A DNA stretch of 64,000 bases, from the NCBI GenBank assembly GCA_965214235.1, contig CBDCBH010000003.1, positions 1,116,001-1,180,000 on the forward strand. The letters run 5' to 3'. The translations under genes were made by a program, and so were the position numbers. Below, in pieces: positions 18,071 to 28,795 of this stretch (positions within the stretch are counted from its first letter, which is position 1; every line of letters starts with the position of its first letter). The notes under the pieces are model-generated. The model searched no databases. It worked only from the letters and a program-made list of their open reading frames with translations, and was not told where the DNA came from. The stretch is from Ilyomonas sp965214235. Its GTDB lineage: Bacteria > Bacteroidota > Bacteroidia > Chitinophagales > Chitinophagaceae.

Positions 18071-18577
18071 TCACATCGTCAGCTTCCCTTCTACACCATC
18101 ATCCATTGTTTTGCCCGTTACAGCACCTGCAATAATTTTTAAAAAAGAAATCATTTTGCCGTGCCTGGTATCCCAATAATAAGCATCATCGGGTGTTACT
18201 TTTATTATACTAATGTTAGGATCGTCAACGCCACCCTGAAACCATGTTTTTACAATTGGGTTCCACAATTCTTTTATCACTTCTTTATCAAACAAAACCT
18301 GACTGCTGCCGTGTACCGAGATATAATTTTCGTTTGCCGGATCGCCAAAAATTAAATCGGTGGTCGGGTTACCTGCAAGGTCTTCGTTTCGCTTGCTGTT
18401 CTTATCGCTGATGAACCAAATGTTACCTTCGTCATCCACTTTGTTTGCCGACATGGGTGCGGTTTGTAAACGATGGGCTACATCGTAAGTGCAAAACATA
18501 CAAACCTTAACTTCCTTAGCCATGCTCTGCAATTTTTTTACAGCATCTGTATCAGCCAGATTTATTTTATCTCCCAT
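18071..18577 (-). CDS. Pyridoxamine 5'-phosphate oxidase-like (general stress protein 26 type)
   Basis: This is a 168-residue split-barrel flavin-binding family protein. Visible features are TAPMSANKVDDEGNIWFISD near the N-terminus and YISVHGSSQVLFD in the barrel. This matches the general stress protein 26 group, whose members bind FMN or F420/haem; the cofactor here is not determined. A GTAAAAACAAA element (18028-18038) lies 33 bases past the stop. Confidence 0.87.
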   Translation of the reverse strand: MGDKINLADTDAVKKLQSMAKEVKVCMFCTYDVAHRLQTAPMSANKVDDEGNIWFISDKNSKRNEDLAGNPTTDLIFGDPANENYISVHGSSQVLFDKEVIKELWNPIVKTWFQGGVDDPNISIIKVTPDDAYYWDTRHGKMISFLKIIAGAVTGKTMDDGVEGKLTM

Positions 18578-18700
18578 AAAACTTTTTTCGGATGAACTTC
18601 TAATTGTATGCCAGTAATGATTTATAAAGATGAATTGGATCGATTGCTTTGTTTTTATAAGAGAATAAAATGAAGTTCTTTTTCAGGGTTGATAAAATAA

Positions 18701-18728
18701 AAAAGCAGCTTTTTGAAAGCTGCTTTTT
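18701..18728 (-). terminator. Terminator of the type IX cargo gene
   Basis: The stem AAAGCAGCTT / AAGCTGCTTT with a short loop is followed on the minus strand by a T-run, about 25 nt past the stop codon of the gene ending at 18754. Confidence 0.75.
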
Positions 18729-18753
18729 GGAGGAATATTCTGATTGGTTATTT

Positions 18754-19953
18754 TTAATTCACCACAATTCTTGATTGCGATACATTGCCGCTTGCTGAAA
18801 TTAATTTAACGGTATAAATACCATTTGTTAAGCCAGCCGTTGCAACACTAAACTGACCGTTTGAAGTAATACGCTGTTGCTTTACCAACCTTCCGGTTGC
18901 ATCGAAAATATGAATGGTTACATCGCCATTTTCTGATGTTTTAACCGTAAGGTTCTGACCTGCTTTTACAACTGTCGGATACAACAGCAATTCGCCTTGT
19001 CCTTTAATAAGGGCGATAACAGAATTGGTTGTTTTTGCAGAACCATCTTTATTGATAATTACAACACGATACAAATAGTTTCCATCAACCGATGCGTTAT
19101 CGGTGTATCCATAATTAGTAGCCGCATTGGCGTTGCCTTTAGCCGATACAATTGCAATAGATGAATACGTTGCCCCGCCGTTACTGCTTCTTTCAATGCG
19201 ATATTTTAACACATTGGTTTCGGTGAGCGACTGCCATGATAAGTTTACGTTTTTGCCCGATACGGCTGCTTTAAAATTGGTGATTTGCGCAGGTAAGGTA
19301 GCATCGTTTGTAGCGCCATAAGCGTAAAATACCTGAAAAACAAAATTGTTATTTAGTTGAATGATTCTCGGATCAACCGATAACTCAAGATCATTCAATG
19401 GTTGGGTAGCTTTAAAATGAATTCTCCAGGTTATCCCATTCTGCCCCTGATCTAAGCCTTGCAGCGAATCGCCGGTTCTGTATTCCTGAAAGGTGGCATT
19501 GCGTTCTGCATCTAAAAGATAGGTGCCGATAACTATGTATTTACCTAAACTATCCGGACTGATGCCTGTTGGAACTTTAATTTTAAAACCTACATCAACT
19601 CCTGCATTTAAGTAAGGAACATTAGAAGGAAGATTCAGATTGACATTAAATTTATAGTTTCCGGTACAGGTGTAAGGCATAGTAATATTATTTGCTGAAA
19701 AATATGCGTATGAAGTATCAAGGTCATCACTTCCATAGTTATCAGCAACTCCAACTGAATTTTGAATAGGCGTTGCTATACAACCATCCCCGGAAGGATT
19801 ATAAGTTGCATAATTATTACTTGTAGGATTGGGAAACTGCGAGTAATAGGTTTGCGCATACAACACATTCGATAACAAAAAACAGCCGGCAGCACAGCCG
19901 GTTACAGTAAGAAATCGTAAAACAGAAATGTTTTTGGTAAAATAATTTTTCAT
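18754..19953 (-). CDS. Secreted protein with type IX secretion C-terminal sorting domain
   Basis: This is a 399-residue protein with a long N-terminal signal region ending near LYAQ. The N-terminal domain (about 40-230) is Cys-poor, beta-rich and not recognised. Residues about 235-320 form a fibronectin III-like domain (NVNLSWQSLTETNVLKYRIE). The last ~80 residues are a type A sorting domain: LLYPTVV, IHIFDATGRLV, GIYTVKL and a terminal SRIVVN. Such proteins cross the outer membrane by the type IX system and are released or anchored. The cargo function is unknown. Confidence 0.9.
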   Translation of the reverse strand: MKNYFTKNISVLRFLTVTGCAAGCFLLSNVLYAQTYYSQFPNPTSNNYATYNPSGDGCIATPIQNSVGVADNYGSDDLDTSYAYFSANNITMPYTCTGNYKFNVNLNLPSNVPYLNAGVDVGFKIKVPTGISPDSLGKYIVIGTYLLDAERNATFQEYRTGDSLQGLDQGQNGITWRIHFKATQPLNDLELSVDPRIIQLNNNFVFQVFYAYGATNDATLPAQITNFKAAVSGKNVNLSWQSLTETNVLKYRIERSSNGGATYSSIAIVSAKGNANAATNYGYTDNASVDGNYLYRVVIINKDGSAKTTNSVIALIKGQGELLLYPTVVKAGQNLTVKTSENGDVTIHIFDATGRLVKQQRITSNGQFSVATAGLTNGIYTVKLISASGNVSQSRIVVN

Positions 19954-20279
19954 ACACTTTGTGGTTCTTTTTTGTAAAAAATAAGCATTCTATAAAATAA
20001 TGAACAAATAAAAATTTTGGTATATAAAAGTAAACTACACTCCGGCAACTTTGGACCCCTCATTTTTTGAATAACCTTGACTACTTTTTCCCAATAATGG
20101 ATTCCCAAAAAGCAATATTAGGGTTTTTAAAACAAAAAATAATGGCTGCTAATATTTTTTTTATTCGTTCCAAAATATTTTGATTGTGTAAATAAATTTA
20201 CTGCCCAATTAAAATTTATAAAGCACATTCTTTTTGTATGAATAGTATTTATAACTTTAGAACAAGTATTGTGTAAGCG
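19954..20279. other. Gene-free AT-rich spacer
   Basis: This is 326 bp between the type IX cargo start and the decayed mqo. It presumably holds the cargo gene's promoter. I see no clear TAnnTTTG box with a spaced TTTG, no strong hairpin and no ORF of interest. Confidence 0.5.
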
Positions 20280-20671
20280 CAGCAAAGATTACATCGGTGA
20301 CTATCTCCATGCGGGTTGCAACCAATTTTCCGGCATTGCGCTCTCCGCCTTCCATAATAAGCGGCATCTACTCGTTCAGCTTATCAAAATCTTCCGAGTA
20401 CTGCATTTTTTCATACAATGGATAAGCTTATGTGAGGCACGCGCCTGATGAATGTTTCCGGCTTATCCAAAATTCCTTTTTCCGTTAAATAACTCCATAA
20501 TTGCTTCGATACTTTAAATGAATCGGCAATTTTAAAGCCTTGGTGGTATTAATCGTTACGCCGGGTTTTTCCGGCGTATAATTCAGTTCGCAAAATGCCC
20601 AATGTTGCACTCATCATTCCTGCACCGGCAAGCACAACACCGGTAGCTTTTATTCTATCGATATCATTCAT
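20280..20671 (-). pseudogene. mqo: Decayed malate:quinone oxidoreductase fragment
   Basis: Read on the minus strand from an ATG at 20671, the translation begins MNDIDRIKATGVVLAGAG and MMSATLG, the flavin-binding start of Mqo. After deletions and frame changes come recognisable Mqo pieces: ELNYTPEKPG (in a shifted frame), SFKVSKQLWSYLTEKG, ILDKPETFIRRVPH, EKMQYSEDFDKLNE, then an in-frame TAG where Mqo has Trp, and MPLIMEGG, VATRMEIVTDV. It covers only about the first quarter to third of the gene, and the rest is gone. The fragment cannot encode an enzyme. Confidence 0.8.
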
Positions 20672-21000
20672 TTTTTATTATAGTCAATAATAAAATCAGC
20701 AAAGCAAATGTTATACTTAACCTGCATTATGCAGTAAAAACAAACCTGATAAAAACTTCGGGCTGCCAACCTTTTGTTTTTACTTCAGTTTGCCTTATTG
20801 TTTGTTAAGAGTGCGCAGCGCAGCGGCTGTTATTGCTTATACTTCACAACTTCCTCCGCCGGCGGTAAACAGGTTTGTTTTTACTTCATTTTATTATTTC
20901 CCTCATGCGATCAGCAATTGTATCTTTCAAAAAAAATCATCAATATTTGTTATCATCACATTCAAATCTCAACTTTATTTTCTTTTATTAATCGTAACCA
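20672..21000. other. Spacer with three GTAAAAACAAA elements
   Basis: This is 329 bp between the mqo remnant and the serine hydrolase gene. It holds three exact copies of the dispersed element (see next entry) and no convincing gene. Confidence 0.6.
20734..20884. repeat. Cluster of three copies of dispersed element GTAAAAACAAA
   Basis: Exact copies are at 20734-20744 (plus), 20773-20783 (minus) and 20874-20884 (minus). The window's other exact copies by my reading are 1544-1554, 4237-4247, 5144-5154, 8171-8181, 18028-18038, 30162-30172, 32647-32657, 47301-47311 (plus), and 10273-10283, 13354-13364, 22300-22310, 39777-39787, 52854-52864, 58446-58456 (minus). Only 32647, 39777 and 47301 lie inside genes. 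The 5' flank is usually GCA, GCT or TGAA. Confidence 0.8.
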
Positions 21001-22299
21001 ATGAAACAAAACGCTTTCCTTTTTTTACTGCTGCTCAACTTTGTTTTTGCATACTCGCAAAAGGATACAATGCAAACAAAATTCACTATTCAATTGCCCA
21101 AAACAGAAGGCATTAGCATCGAAAAATTAAAGATAATATCAACGCTTGCCAACGATGCTATTAAAGCTCATGCGTTTCCCGGTTGCCAGGTGTTGGTGGC
21201 ACGCAATGGCAAAGTGGTGTATTATAAAACCTTCGGCTTTTTAAATTACGATAGTTTGGAACCCGTAACGGGCAACACCATTTACGATTTGGCTTCTGTT
21301 ACCAAAGTATCTGCCACGCTAATGGCGGTAATGCACTTGTATGAACAAAAGAAATTTGATTTGAATGCAACGCTGGGAACGTATTTGCCCAGGGTAAAAA
21401 ATACAGATAAAGAAGGCTTGCGCATGGAAGATATTTTGCTGCACCAGGCTGGCTTGGCTGCTTTTATTCCTTTTTATAGAGAAACGATAGACACCGCAAC
21501 AGGCTTGCCTTTGAGCGGTTTTTATAAGACTATTAAAGACGATTCATTTTCGGTTCGCGTAGCGGATAATATGTACTTGCGCAACGATTGGAAAGACACG
21601 ATTTATAAACGAATGGTGGAAAGCAAATTGTTACCATCGGGCAAATATGTGTACAGCGATAATGACTTTATTTTTTTGGCAAAAGTGGTAGAACAAATTA
21701 CCGGCGAACCGTTAGATAATTATATAGCCAAGCAATTTTATCAACCACTCAACATGCCATCAACCACATTCAGACCAAGAGAACATTTTGTTCCTGTTAC
21801 CAACATTGCTCCCACCGAAAAAGAAAAATACTTCCGGTTGCAACTGCTGCGTGGCGATGTACACGACCCTGGTGCAGCCATGTTTGGCGGCGTTGCCGGA
21901 CATGCAGGTTTGTTTAGTAATGCGTATGATTTGGCGAAGCTGTATTTGATGTTATTAAACGGTGGCGCATGGGAAGGCAAGCGTTATTTTAATAAAACAA
22001 CCGTTGATTTATTTACAGCCTATCACAGCAACGTGAGCCGCCGCGGTTATGGCTTTGACAAGCCAGAAAAAGACAATCGAACCAATAGCGATCCATATCC
22101 TTCCGCTTACTCATCGCCGGAAACGTTTGGTCATACCGGCTTTACGGGAACTTGTGTGTGGGCTGATCCGAAAGAACATTTGTTGTTTATTTTTTTATCC
22201 AACCGTGTGTGCCCCGATGGCGGTGCGAATGGTTTGTTGAGTAAATTGGAAGTGAGAAGAAATATGCTGGATGCAGTGTATAAGGCGATAGAAAAGTGA
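21001..22299 (+). CDS. Serine hydrolase, class C beta-lactamase-like
   Basis: This is a 432-residue exported protein (signal peptide ending near FAYSQ). The penicillin-binding fold motifs are present: SVTK (Ser99-Lys102) as SxxK, YSDND as the YxN-type element, and HTGFTGT as the KTG-type element. Such proteins are esterases, D-amino-acid peptidases or transpeptidase relatives; beta-lactamase activity is not implied. A GTAAAAACAAA element begins one base after the stop. Confidence 0.9.
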   Translation: MKQNAFLFLLLLNFVFAYSQKDTMQTKFTIQLPKTEGISIEKLKIISTLANDAIKAHAFPGCQVLVARNGKVVYYKTFGFLNYDSLEPVTGNTIYDLASVTKVSATLMAVMHLYEQKKFDLNATLGTYLPRVKNTDKEGLRMEDILLHQAGLAAFIPFYRETIDTATGLPLSGFYKTIKDDSFSVRVADNMYLRNDWKDTIYKRMVESKLLPSGKYVYSDNDFIFLAKVVEQITGEPLDNYIAKQFYQPLNMPSTTFRPREHFVPVTNIAPTEKEKYFRLQLLRGDVHDPGAAMFGGVAGHAGLFSNAYDLAKLYLMLLNGGAWEGKRYFNKTTVDLFTAYHSNVSRRGYGFDKPEKDNRTNSDPYPSAYSSPETFGHTGFTGTCVWADPKEHLLFIFLSNRVCPDGGANGLLSKLEVRRNMLDAVYKAIEK

Positions 22300-22397
22300 T
22301 TTGTTTTTACTGCTATTTTGCTGATGAAGAATGCTGGCAAAGGCGTAAAATTCATTTTACAAAACCAGCAAATTCATACTTTTAAAAAAAATTACTT

Positions 22398-23129
22398 ATG
22401 CGCATTCTATATGCAGTTGCAATTGCAGGAATTTCTATTATTATAGCTGCCTGGTTACTGTCTTCGGCTTTTAAGTACAAATCAAAAGCCATGGAAACAA
22501 TCGTGGTTACCGGGCTTGCCGAAAGAGATTTTACAAGCGATCTTATTGTTTGGAACGGCTCTTATTCAAGAAAATCTATGGATCTTAAAACCGCCTATGC
22601 ACAGTTGAAAGAAGATGAAGCTGCCATCAGAAAGTATTTATTATTGAAAGGAATTTCAAACAACGAAATACTTACTTCTGCTGTAACTATCAGCAAATAA
22701 TTTAACAGCAAAACAAGCGAAACCGGTGCGCAGATCAGCCAGGAGTTTACAGGATACAACTTAACGCAAACTGTTACGGTTCAATCAAATGATATTGATA
22801 AAATAGATAAAATTTCAAGAGAAGCAACGGAATTAATTGAAAGCGGAATTGAGTTTACTTCGCAACCTCCTCTTTTTTACAATACCAAATTATCGGAAGT
22901 TAAAATGGATTTGCTGGCGCGTGCCAGCGCAGATGCAAAACAAAGGGCACAAACCATTGCAAAAAATGCAGGTAATAGTTTAGGCAATTTAAGAAAAGCT
23001 ACCATGGGTGTATTTCAAATAACCGGAAAGAACAGCAATGAAGATTATAGCTACGGTGGCGCTTTTAATACGTCAAGTAAAATTAAAACCGGTTCGATTA
23101 CAATAAAAATGGAATTTGCTGCCGAGTAA
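22398..23129 (+). pseudogene. SIMPL (DUF541) domain protein with internal stop
   Basis: This is a membrane-anchored SIMPL-domain protein of about 243 codons. An N-terminal helix (about 4-24) is followed by IVVTGLAERDFTSD and the conserved SIMPL helix-strand repeats. The same frame continues from end to end, but a TAA at 22698-22700 follows TISK and precedes FNSKTSETG. A single base change would restore it. The downstream part (FTGYNLTQTVTV, then LLARASADAKQRAQ) is well conserved, so the lesion is recent or an error. Confidence 0.82.
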
Positions 23130-23195
23130 GGTTTGAAAATGACTGTTTTGGTATCGTCTGTTTATACTGAAAAAGAAATCATAAACCATAACAAA

Positions 23196-23444
23196 ATGAA
23201 GAAGCTAATTGTTTATTACTTTCTAATTATAACGCCCTTTGCCGTTCTTATTTATGCAACAAAAAATGGTTTAATAAACAGTTCCTGGTTTGTTGCACTG
23301 CTTTTTATTTATGTTCTTATTTATAGAACTTTGACAGACTATGTTAGATTAAGAAGTAAAAACATTATAGGTAAAAATCAATTCTGGAAAATTCTAATAC
23401 CTGGCGCAAGAATCAAGTATTTTAGAGAGCTGTATTTTGTGTAA
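23196..23444 (+). CDS. Small membrane protein of unknown function
   Basis: This is an 82-residue protein when started at the ATG at 23196 (MKKLIVYYF); the upstream extension to 23133 looks like spacer. Two hydrophobic helices (about 4-20 and 26-42) are followed by a basic tail. No family recognised. Confidence 0.55.
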   Translation: MKKLIVYYFLIITPFAVLIYATKNGLINSSWFVALLFIYVLIYRTLTDYVRLRSKNIIGKNQFWKILIPGARIKYFRELYFV

Positions 23445-23514
23445 GAGTTTTAAGATGTGTTGTTGTTTTTAGTGTTTTTCTTTATCTGTCCGGCGTACGC
23501 ACCGCACGAAGCAA

Positions 23515-23557
23515 TTTTACCTACTGGCGGGTGAAGAACACCCGCCAGTAGGTAAAA
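23515..23557. repeat. Perfect 19-bp inverted repeat
   Basis: TTTTACCTACTGGCGGGTG (23515-23533) is followed by AAGAA and its exact complement (23539-23557). The stem is too long and GC-rich for an ordinary local terminator. A second 9-bp hairpin with a T-run (AAAGAAATC 23576-23584 / GATTTCTTT 23601-23609) follows and does look like a terminator. Both sit in the 312-bp gap before the TonB receptor gene; the rest of the gap shows nothing clear. Confidence 0.75.
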
Positions 23558-23756
23558 TAAGATCGCTTTTTTAGGAAAGAAATCTGTTTTGTTTGAAAGC
23601 GATTTCTTTTTGTTTATAAGTGAAGAAACGTAACCTGCATTAAAAAACTTTGTTTACGGATTTTTTAAGTTTTGAGAGGTTTTAAATAACTTTATGTGTC
23701 GGGTTAAAGATGTAGATAACCTTCCTTCATTTCATAGTTCATTAAACGCAGAGCCG

Positions 23757-26120
23757 ATGCTAAAAAGTTTACATTTTATTTCCTTGTATATTCTATTGCA
23801 AATTCCATTGCTGCTTTTTTCGCAAACGCCTTCGGCAATCTTGAAAGGAAAAATTGTTTCGGCTGATGGTAAACCGGCACCAAATGTAACTGTTGAATTA
23901 CAAAAAGCAAAGCGAGTTGCCATTACAGATGAGCAAGGAAACTTTATATTGAATTACTTACCGGCACTGCACGATAAACTTATTGTTAGCTCGGTTGAAG
24001 CAATAGAATATAATAAGAATATTGTGTTGATTGTTGGGCAAACGCTTGATGTAGGAACCATTAATTTGCAATATAATGTTGCAGAATTGCAAAACGTAGA
24101 GATAAATGGAAGGATAAGCCATTCTTATAAAAGCGACTATTCGTTTTTTGGAAATAAAACCGAAACACCATCGAAGGATATTCCGCAAGCTATCTCTACC
24201 GTTACTAAAGAATTGATTAAAGATAAAATGGAACTGACCCTGAAAGATGCTATGGATGAAGTGGCGGGAGTTAATCAATATTCCGGTTTCGATGAATATA
24301 CCATCAGGGGGTTTAGAGCTGAAAATTCACGCGATATTAATGGGTTGCGGGGTTATAATACCACCTACACAAGTTCGATGCTTGTGAACATTGAACGGGT
24401 AGAAGTAATCAAAGGCCCTACGGCAACACTTTACGGCAATTGCGATCCTGGCGGAACGATTAATCTTGTTACAAAAAAGCCATTAGAGAAACCAGAATCA
24501 GAGATTGATATTTATGGAGGAACGTGGAATCATTTTCGAGCACAGGGCGATGTTACAGGTCCTTTGAATAAGAGTAAAACTCTGTTATACAGATTGAATA
24601 TGGGATATGATAATACCGGTTCTTTCCGTAACCAGCAGCATTCAAAGTCTTACGAACTTGCTCCTTCATTTTCTTTTATTCCCAACGATAAATTTCAATT
24701 CAATCTTGATTTTTCTTTGTCTCACATCAATACCGTATTGGATTGGGGACAACCCGGTTTTCAGAATAATAATAATTTAAAAGCAACGCCAATTTCTCTT
24801 TCGGCAAGCCAACCTGGAGATTACCTGCGTGAAACAGATATTGCTTCTATTGCAACAATGTCTTATAAAATAAGCAAGCACCTTAGTTTCAGCAGTGGCT
24901 TTCTTCACTACACTACAAGCCAGAAGGTAGCTAACCATGGTGTGCAAAGCTATATCACTCCAGACTCTGTTAATTTGTATTATACGCAGTGGAGTTATCC
25001 AACTGTAACCAATACCAGCAGCAGTTATTTTACTTATAAATTCAATACCGGTAAAGCCAGTAATGAGCTGGTGTTTGGATATGATTATGTACGCAGCAAA
25101 GTGAACCTGAATCAACAATATTATAAACTTCCCGATCAGTTTGGCGCAAGCAGTGGCATTGTTGGCACTTTTAGTTTGAAAAACCCGCATTATGTAAACA
25201 GACCAATTAGCACTTATCAGGTTTCTAATTATGATGCCGATGCTACTGATGTGGATGATAATATTTATCACACCCAGGGCGTATATGTTCAGGATCAGAT
25301 CAGCCTGAACAAATGGAAATTGTTGTTCAGCCTGCGGGAAGAATTTTATAAAGGAGATGATGTTGGCGATAGCGCCAGTGATTTGGCAGAAACCGTATTT
25401 CTGCCAAGGATAGGTGTTGTGTATGAAGTTACTCCTAATGTCAGCCTGTATGCGACCTACAACAAAGGCTTCGATGCTTTTGAAGCATCAACCAGCACAC
25501 AAGTATTCAATTCGCCTTTTAAGCCGCAGTTAAGTGATTTGTTTGAGGTGGGAGCCAAAGGTTCTTTCCTCAACAATAAGCTTTCAGCTTCTTTATCAAT
25601 CTACCAGTTAACGGTTCAAAACGTAGCTGTAAGTGCCAACGATATATCGAATCCAAATTTGTTTGTGCAACAAGGGCAAAACCGTTCAAAGGGTATTGAA
25701 GGAGAAGTTTCTGGCAATATCTTGTCTAATCTAAGTGTAACCCTTTCTGATGCTTATAGTGTAGCCAAGGTTACAAAAAGCAAAGTTCCATCAGAAGTAG
25801 GTATGCTGGTAGAAAATGCTCCTCGCAATACAAGCGGTTCCTGGATAAAATATATTTTTAATGAAGGTGGCAGTAAAGGCTTTGGAATTTCGGTGGGTCA
25901 TTCCCAAGTAAGTGCCCGTAATACACTTGATCCTGATGTTATGTTGCCTGGTTATTTTATACTAAATGGCGGTATCCAGTACAAGTACAAGCATTTTACT
26001 TTAGCGATGAATGTATTTAATATTACGAACCAAACCTATTGGATGGGCGCTTACAATAACGTAAACAAATGGCCGGGAACGCCAAGGAATTGTATGATAA
26101 ATCTTGGATTACAGTTGTAG
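23757..26120 (+). CDS. TonB-dependent siderophore receptor
   Basis: This is an outer-membrane receptor of 787 residues from the ATG at 23757, which gives a proper signal peptide ending in LLLFSQ. The order is a carboxypeptidase-regulatory-like domain (ILKGKIVSADGKPAPNVTV), a plug domain with the TonB-box region, RGFRAENSRDINGLRG and IKGPTATLYGNCDPGGTINLVTKKP, then the 22-strand barrel ending in an aromatic strand (INLGLQL). The plug pattern is that of ferric siderophore receptors of the FhuA/FpvA type. The substrate is not known. It is monocistronic; no Fur box was found by eye. Confidence 0.94.
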   Translation: MLKSLHFISLYILLQIPLLLFSQTPSAILKGKIVSADGKPAPNVTVELQKAKRVAITDEQGNFILNYLPALHDKLIVSSVEAIEYNKNIVLIVGQTLDVGTINLQYNVAELQNVEINGRISHSYKSDYSFFGNKTETPSKDIPQAISTVTKELIKDKMELTLKDAMDEVAGVNQYSGFDEYTIRGFRAENSRDINGLRGYNTTYTSSMLVNIERVEVIKGPTATLYGNCDPGGTINLVTKKPLEKPESEIDIYGGTWNHFRAQGDVTGPLNKSKTLLYRLNMGYDNTGSFRNQQHSKSYELAPSFSFIPNDKFQFNLDFSLSHINTVLDWGQPGFQNNNNLKATPISLSASQPGDYLRETDIASIATMSYKISKHLSFSSGFLHYTTSQKVANHGVQSYITPDSVNLYYTQWSYPTVTNTSSSYFTYKFNTGKASNELVFGYDYVRSKVNLNQQYYKLPDQFGASSGIVGTFSLKNPHYVNRPISTYQVSNYDADATDVDDNIYHTQGVYVQDQISLNKWKLLFSLREEFYKGDDVGDSASDLAETVFLPRIGVVYEVTPNVSLYATYNKGFDAFEASTSTQVFNSPFKPQLSDLFEVGAKGSFLNNKLSASLSIYQLTVQNVAVSANDISNPNLFVQQGQNRSKGIEGEVSGNILSNLSVTLSDAYSVAKVTKSKVPSEVGMLVENAPRNTSGSWIKYIFNEGGSKGFGISVGHSQVSARNTLDPDVMLPGYFILNGGIQYKYKHFTLAMNVFNITNQTYWMGAYNNVNKWPGTPRNCMINLGLQL

Positions 26121-26206
26121 AGCTAAGACGAATGTATAGATTTGCTTTGCACTTCTTCCTGCAACCGTAAAATTCTTCTCTATCAACAAAAATTTATGAA
26201 TGCAAC

Positions 26207-26923
26207 CTACAACTTCAGCTTCTCTATGGCTAATTGTGCGGCAATCTGGCTGGCGTCTTTCTTATTAAATCCTTTGCCTTGAGCAATGTTTTCGCCGTCA
26301 ATCACAGCAGCAATTACAAACACACGCCTACCGCTTTCCAGTCGTTCTTCTACCGTTTCAAACTCAAGTGCTTTGCCATTTTTGGTTGCCCAGCCAATCA
26401 ATTTATTTTTCAGATTGATGTCTATCAATTCCAAATCATCCACATACAAATGCGGCATTACCATGTGCTTCAGCACCCAGTTTTTAGTTTTCAAATATCC
26501 TTTGTCTAAATAGATAGCGCCTACCACAGCTTCGAGAGTGTTGCCAAAAATCTGGCTGCCTTTTAAGGCATTATCAAACTTGTTGTAAATGGTTATTTTT
26601 TTAATGCCCATCTTCAACGCCACATCGTTCATCTTTTGACGGTTTACCATTTTGCTGCGCATCTCGGTTAAAAAACCTTCGCCTTTGTAAGGGTAACGTT
26701 TAAAAAGATAATCCGCCACAATGGTACTCAACACAGCATCACCCAAATATTCCAAACGTTCATTGTTTTCATCGGTACCTTCTTTCACCGAGCGATGGCT
26801 TAGTGCTGTTTGGTACAAAAAAATTTTGCCGGGTGTTATACCCAGCACGTTGCGTATGTTATCCTTTAAAGTGGGCTTCTTTGGCTTAAAATATTTCCGT
26901 AAAAGCTTGCTTACTTTTTGCAC
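26207..26923 (-). CDS. rnc: Ribonuclease III
   Basis: This is a double-strand RNA endonuclease for rRNA and mRNA processing. It has 238 residues, with the RNase III signature ERLEYLGDAVLS (catalytic Asp and Glu), a second acidic site in TLEAVVGAIYLDKG, and a C-terminal dsRNA-binding domain (about 165-238, ending KKDASQIAAQLAI). It lies four bases after fabF, the usual acpP-fabF-rnc order. Confidence 0.96.
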   Translation of the reverse strand: MQKVSKLLRKYFKPKKPTLKDNIRNVLGITPGKIFLYQTALSHRSVKEGTDENNERLEYLGDAVLSTIVADYLFKRYPYKGEGFLTEMRSKMVNRQKMNDVALKMGIKKITIYNKFDNALKGSQIFGNTLEAVVGAIYLDKGYLKTKNWVLKHMVMPHLYVDDLELIDINLKNKLIGWATKNGKALEFETVEERLESGRRVFVIAAVIDGENIAQGKGFNKKDASQIAAQLAIEKLKL

Positions 26924-26927
26924 TGCG

Positions 26928-28181
<1,254 letters not shown>

Positions 28182-28207
28182 GTACAAAGCTGTTTTTATT
28201 GAAGAAT

Positions 28208-28254
28208 AAATCCGCCTTTGCACGCTTTTTTAAAGTATGAACAAAGGCGGATTT
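28208..28254 (-). terminator. Terminator/attenuator between acpP and fabF
   Basis: AAATCCGCCTTTG (28208-28220) and CAAAGGCGGATTT (28242-28254) form a perfect 13-bp stem with a 21-nt loop. It lies 31 nt past acpP on the minus strand. Partial termination here would give more acpP than fabF mRNA (inference). Confidence 0.6.
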
Positions 28255-28284
28255 CTGTTATGTGAGTAAAGTTGCTGTCAGCGC

Positions 28285-28521
28285 TTATTTGGCGTGTTCT
28301 TCTAAATAAGTAACTGCCTGACCCACGGTAGTAATGGTTTCAGCCTGCTCGTCGGGAATTGAAATATTAAATTCCTTTTCAAATTCCATAATTAATTCTA
28401 CGGTATCTAATGAGTCGGCGCCTAAGTCGTTGGTGAAAGATGCTTCATTGGTTACTTCGGCTTCATCTACGCCTAATTTGTCAACAATGATTTTTTTAAC
28501 TCTTGTTGCGATGTCTGACAT
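28285..28521 (-). CDS. acpP: Acyl carrier protein
   Basis: This is a 78-residue acidic carrier of fatty-acyl chains. The phosphopantetheine attachment Ser is in DLGADSLDTVELIME (about residue 37). Length and helix pattern are standard. It is first in the acpP-fabF-rnc cluster. Confidence 0.98.
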   Translation of the reverse strand: MSDIATRVKKIIVDKLGVDEAEVTNEASFTNDLGADSLDTVELIMEFEKEFNISIPDEQAETITTVGQAVTYLEEHAK

Positions 28522-28546
28522 TGTAAATATTTTTTAGTTACAGGCG

Positions 28547-28554
28547 CAAAAATA
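28547..28554 (-). promoter_or_regulatory. Putative -7 box for acpP
   Basis: TATTTTTG on the minus strand fits TAnnTTTG. A TTG lies about 15 bases upstream, shorter than the ideal 19. The predicted leader is about 23 nt. Confidence 0.4.
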
Positions 28555-28795
28555 TACTTTTTGTTTAATCAACAATGAACTGCTTTGTTTTTTTGCAGGT
28601 TAGGGAAATTATTGTTATCCTGTTTTTTAAAAGCATTCTTTGCATTGATATGTACGCTTTATCATTTCAAATTTTTCGGGATAAACACTTTATTTTTGAG
28701 TGGTTGCATTGCCCTGTAATAAACGATTGAACGCTTGCAATATCTTTTTCTTCAATTAGAAATTTACTTGTTTTACCAACTAATGACCACCGGTT

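Noticed and set aside
24777..25271. 164-codon ORF antisense to the TonB receptor
   Set aside because: A shadow frame with no recognisable features.
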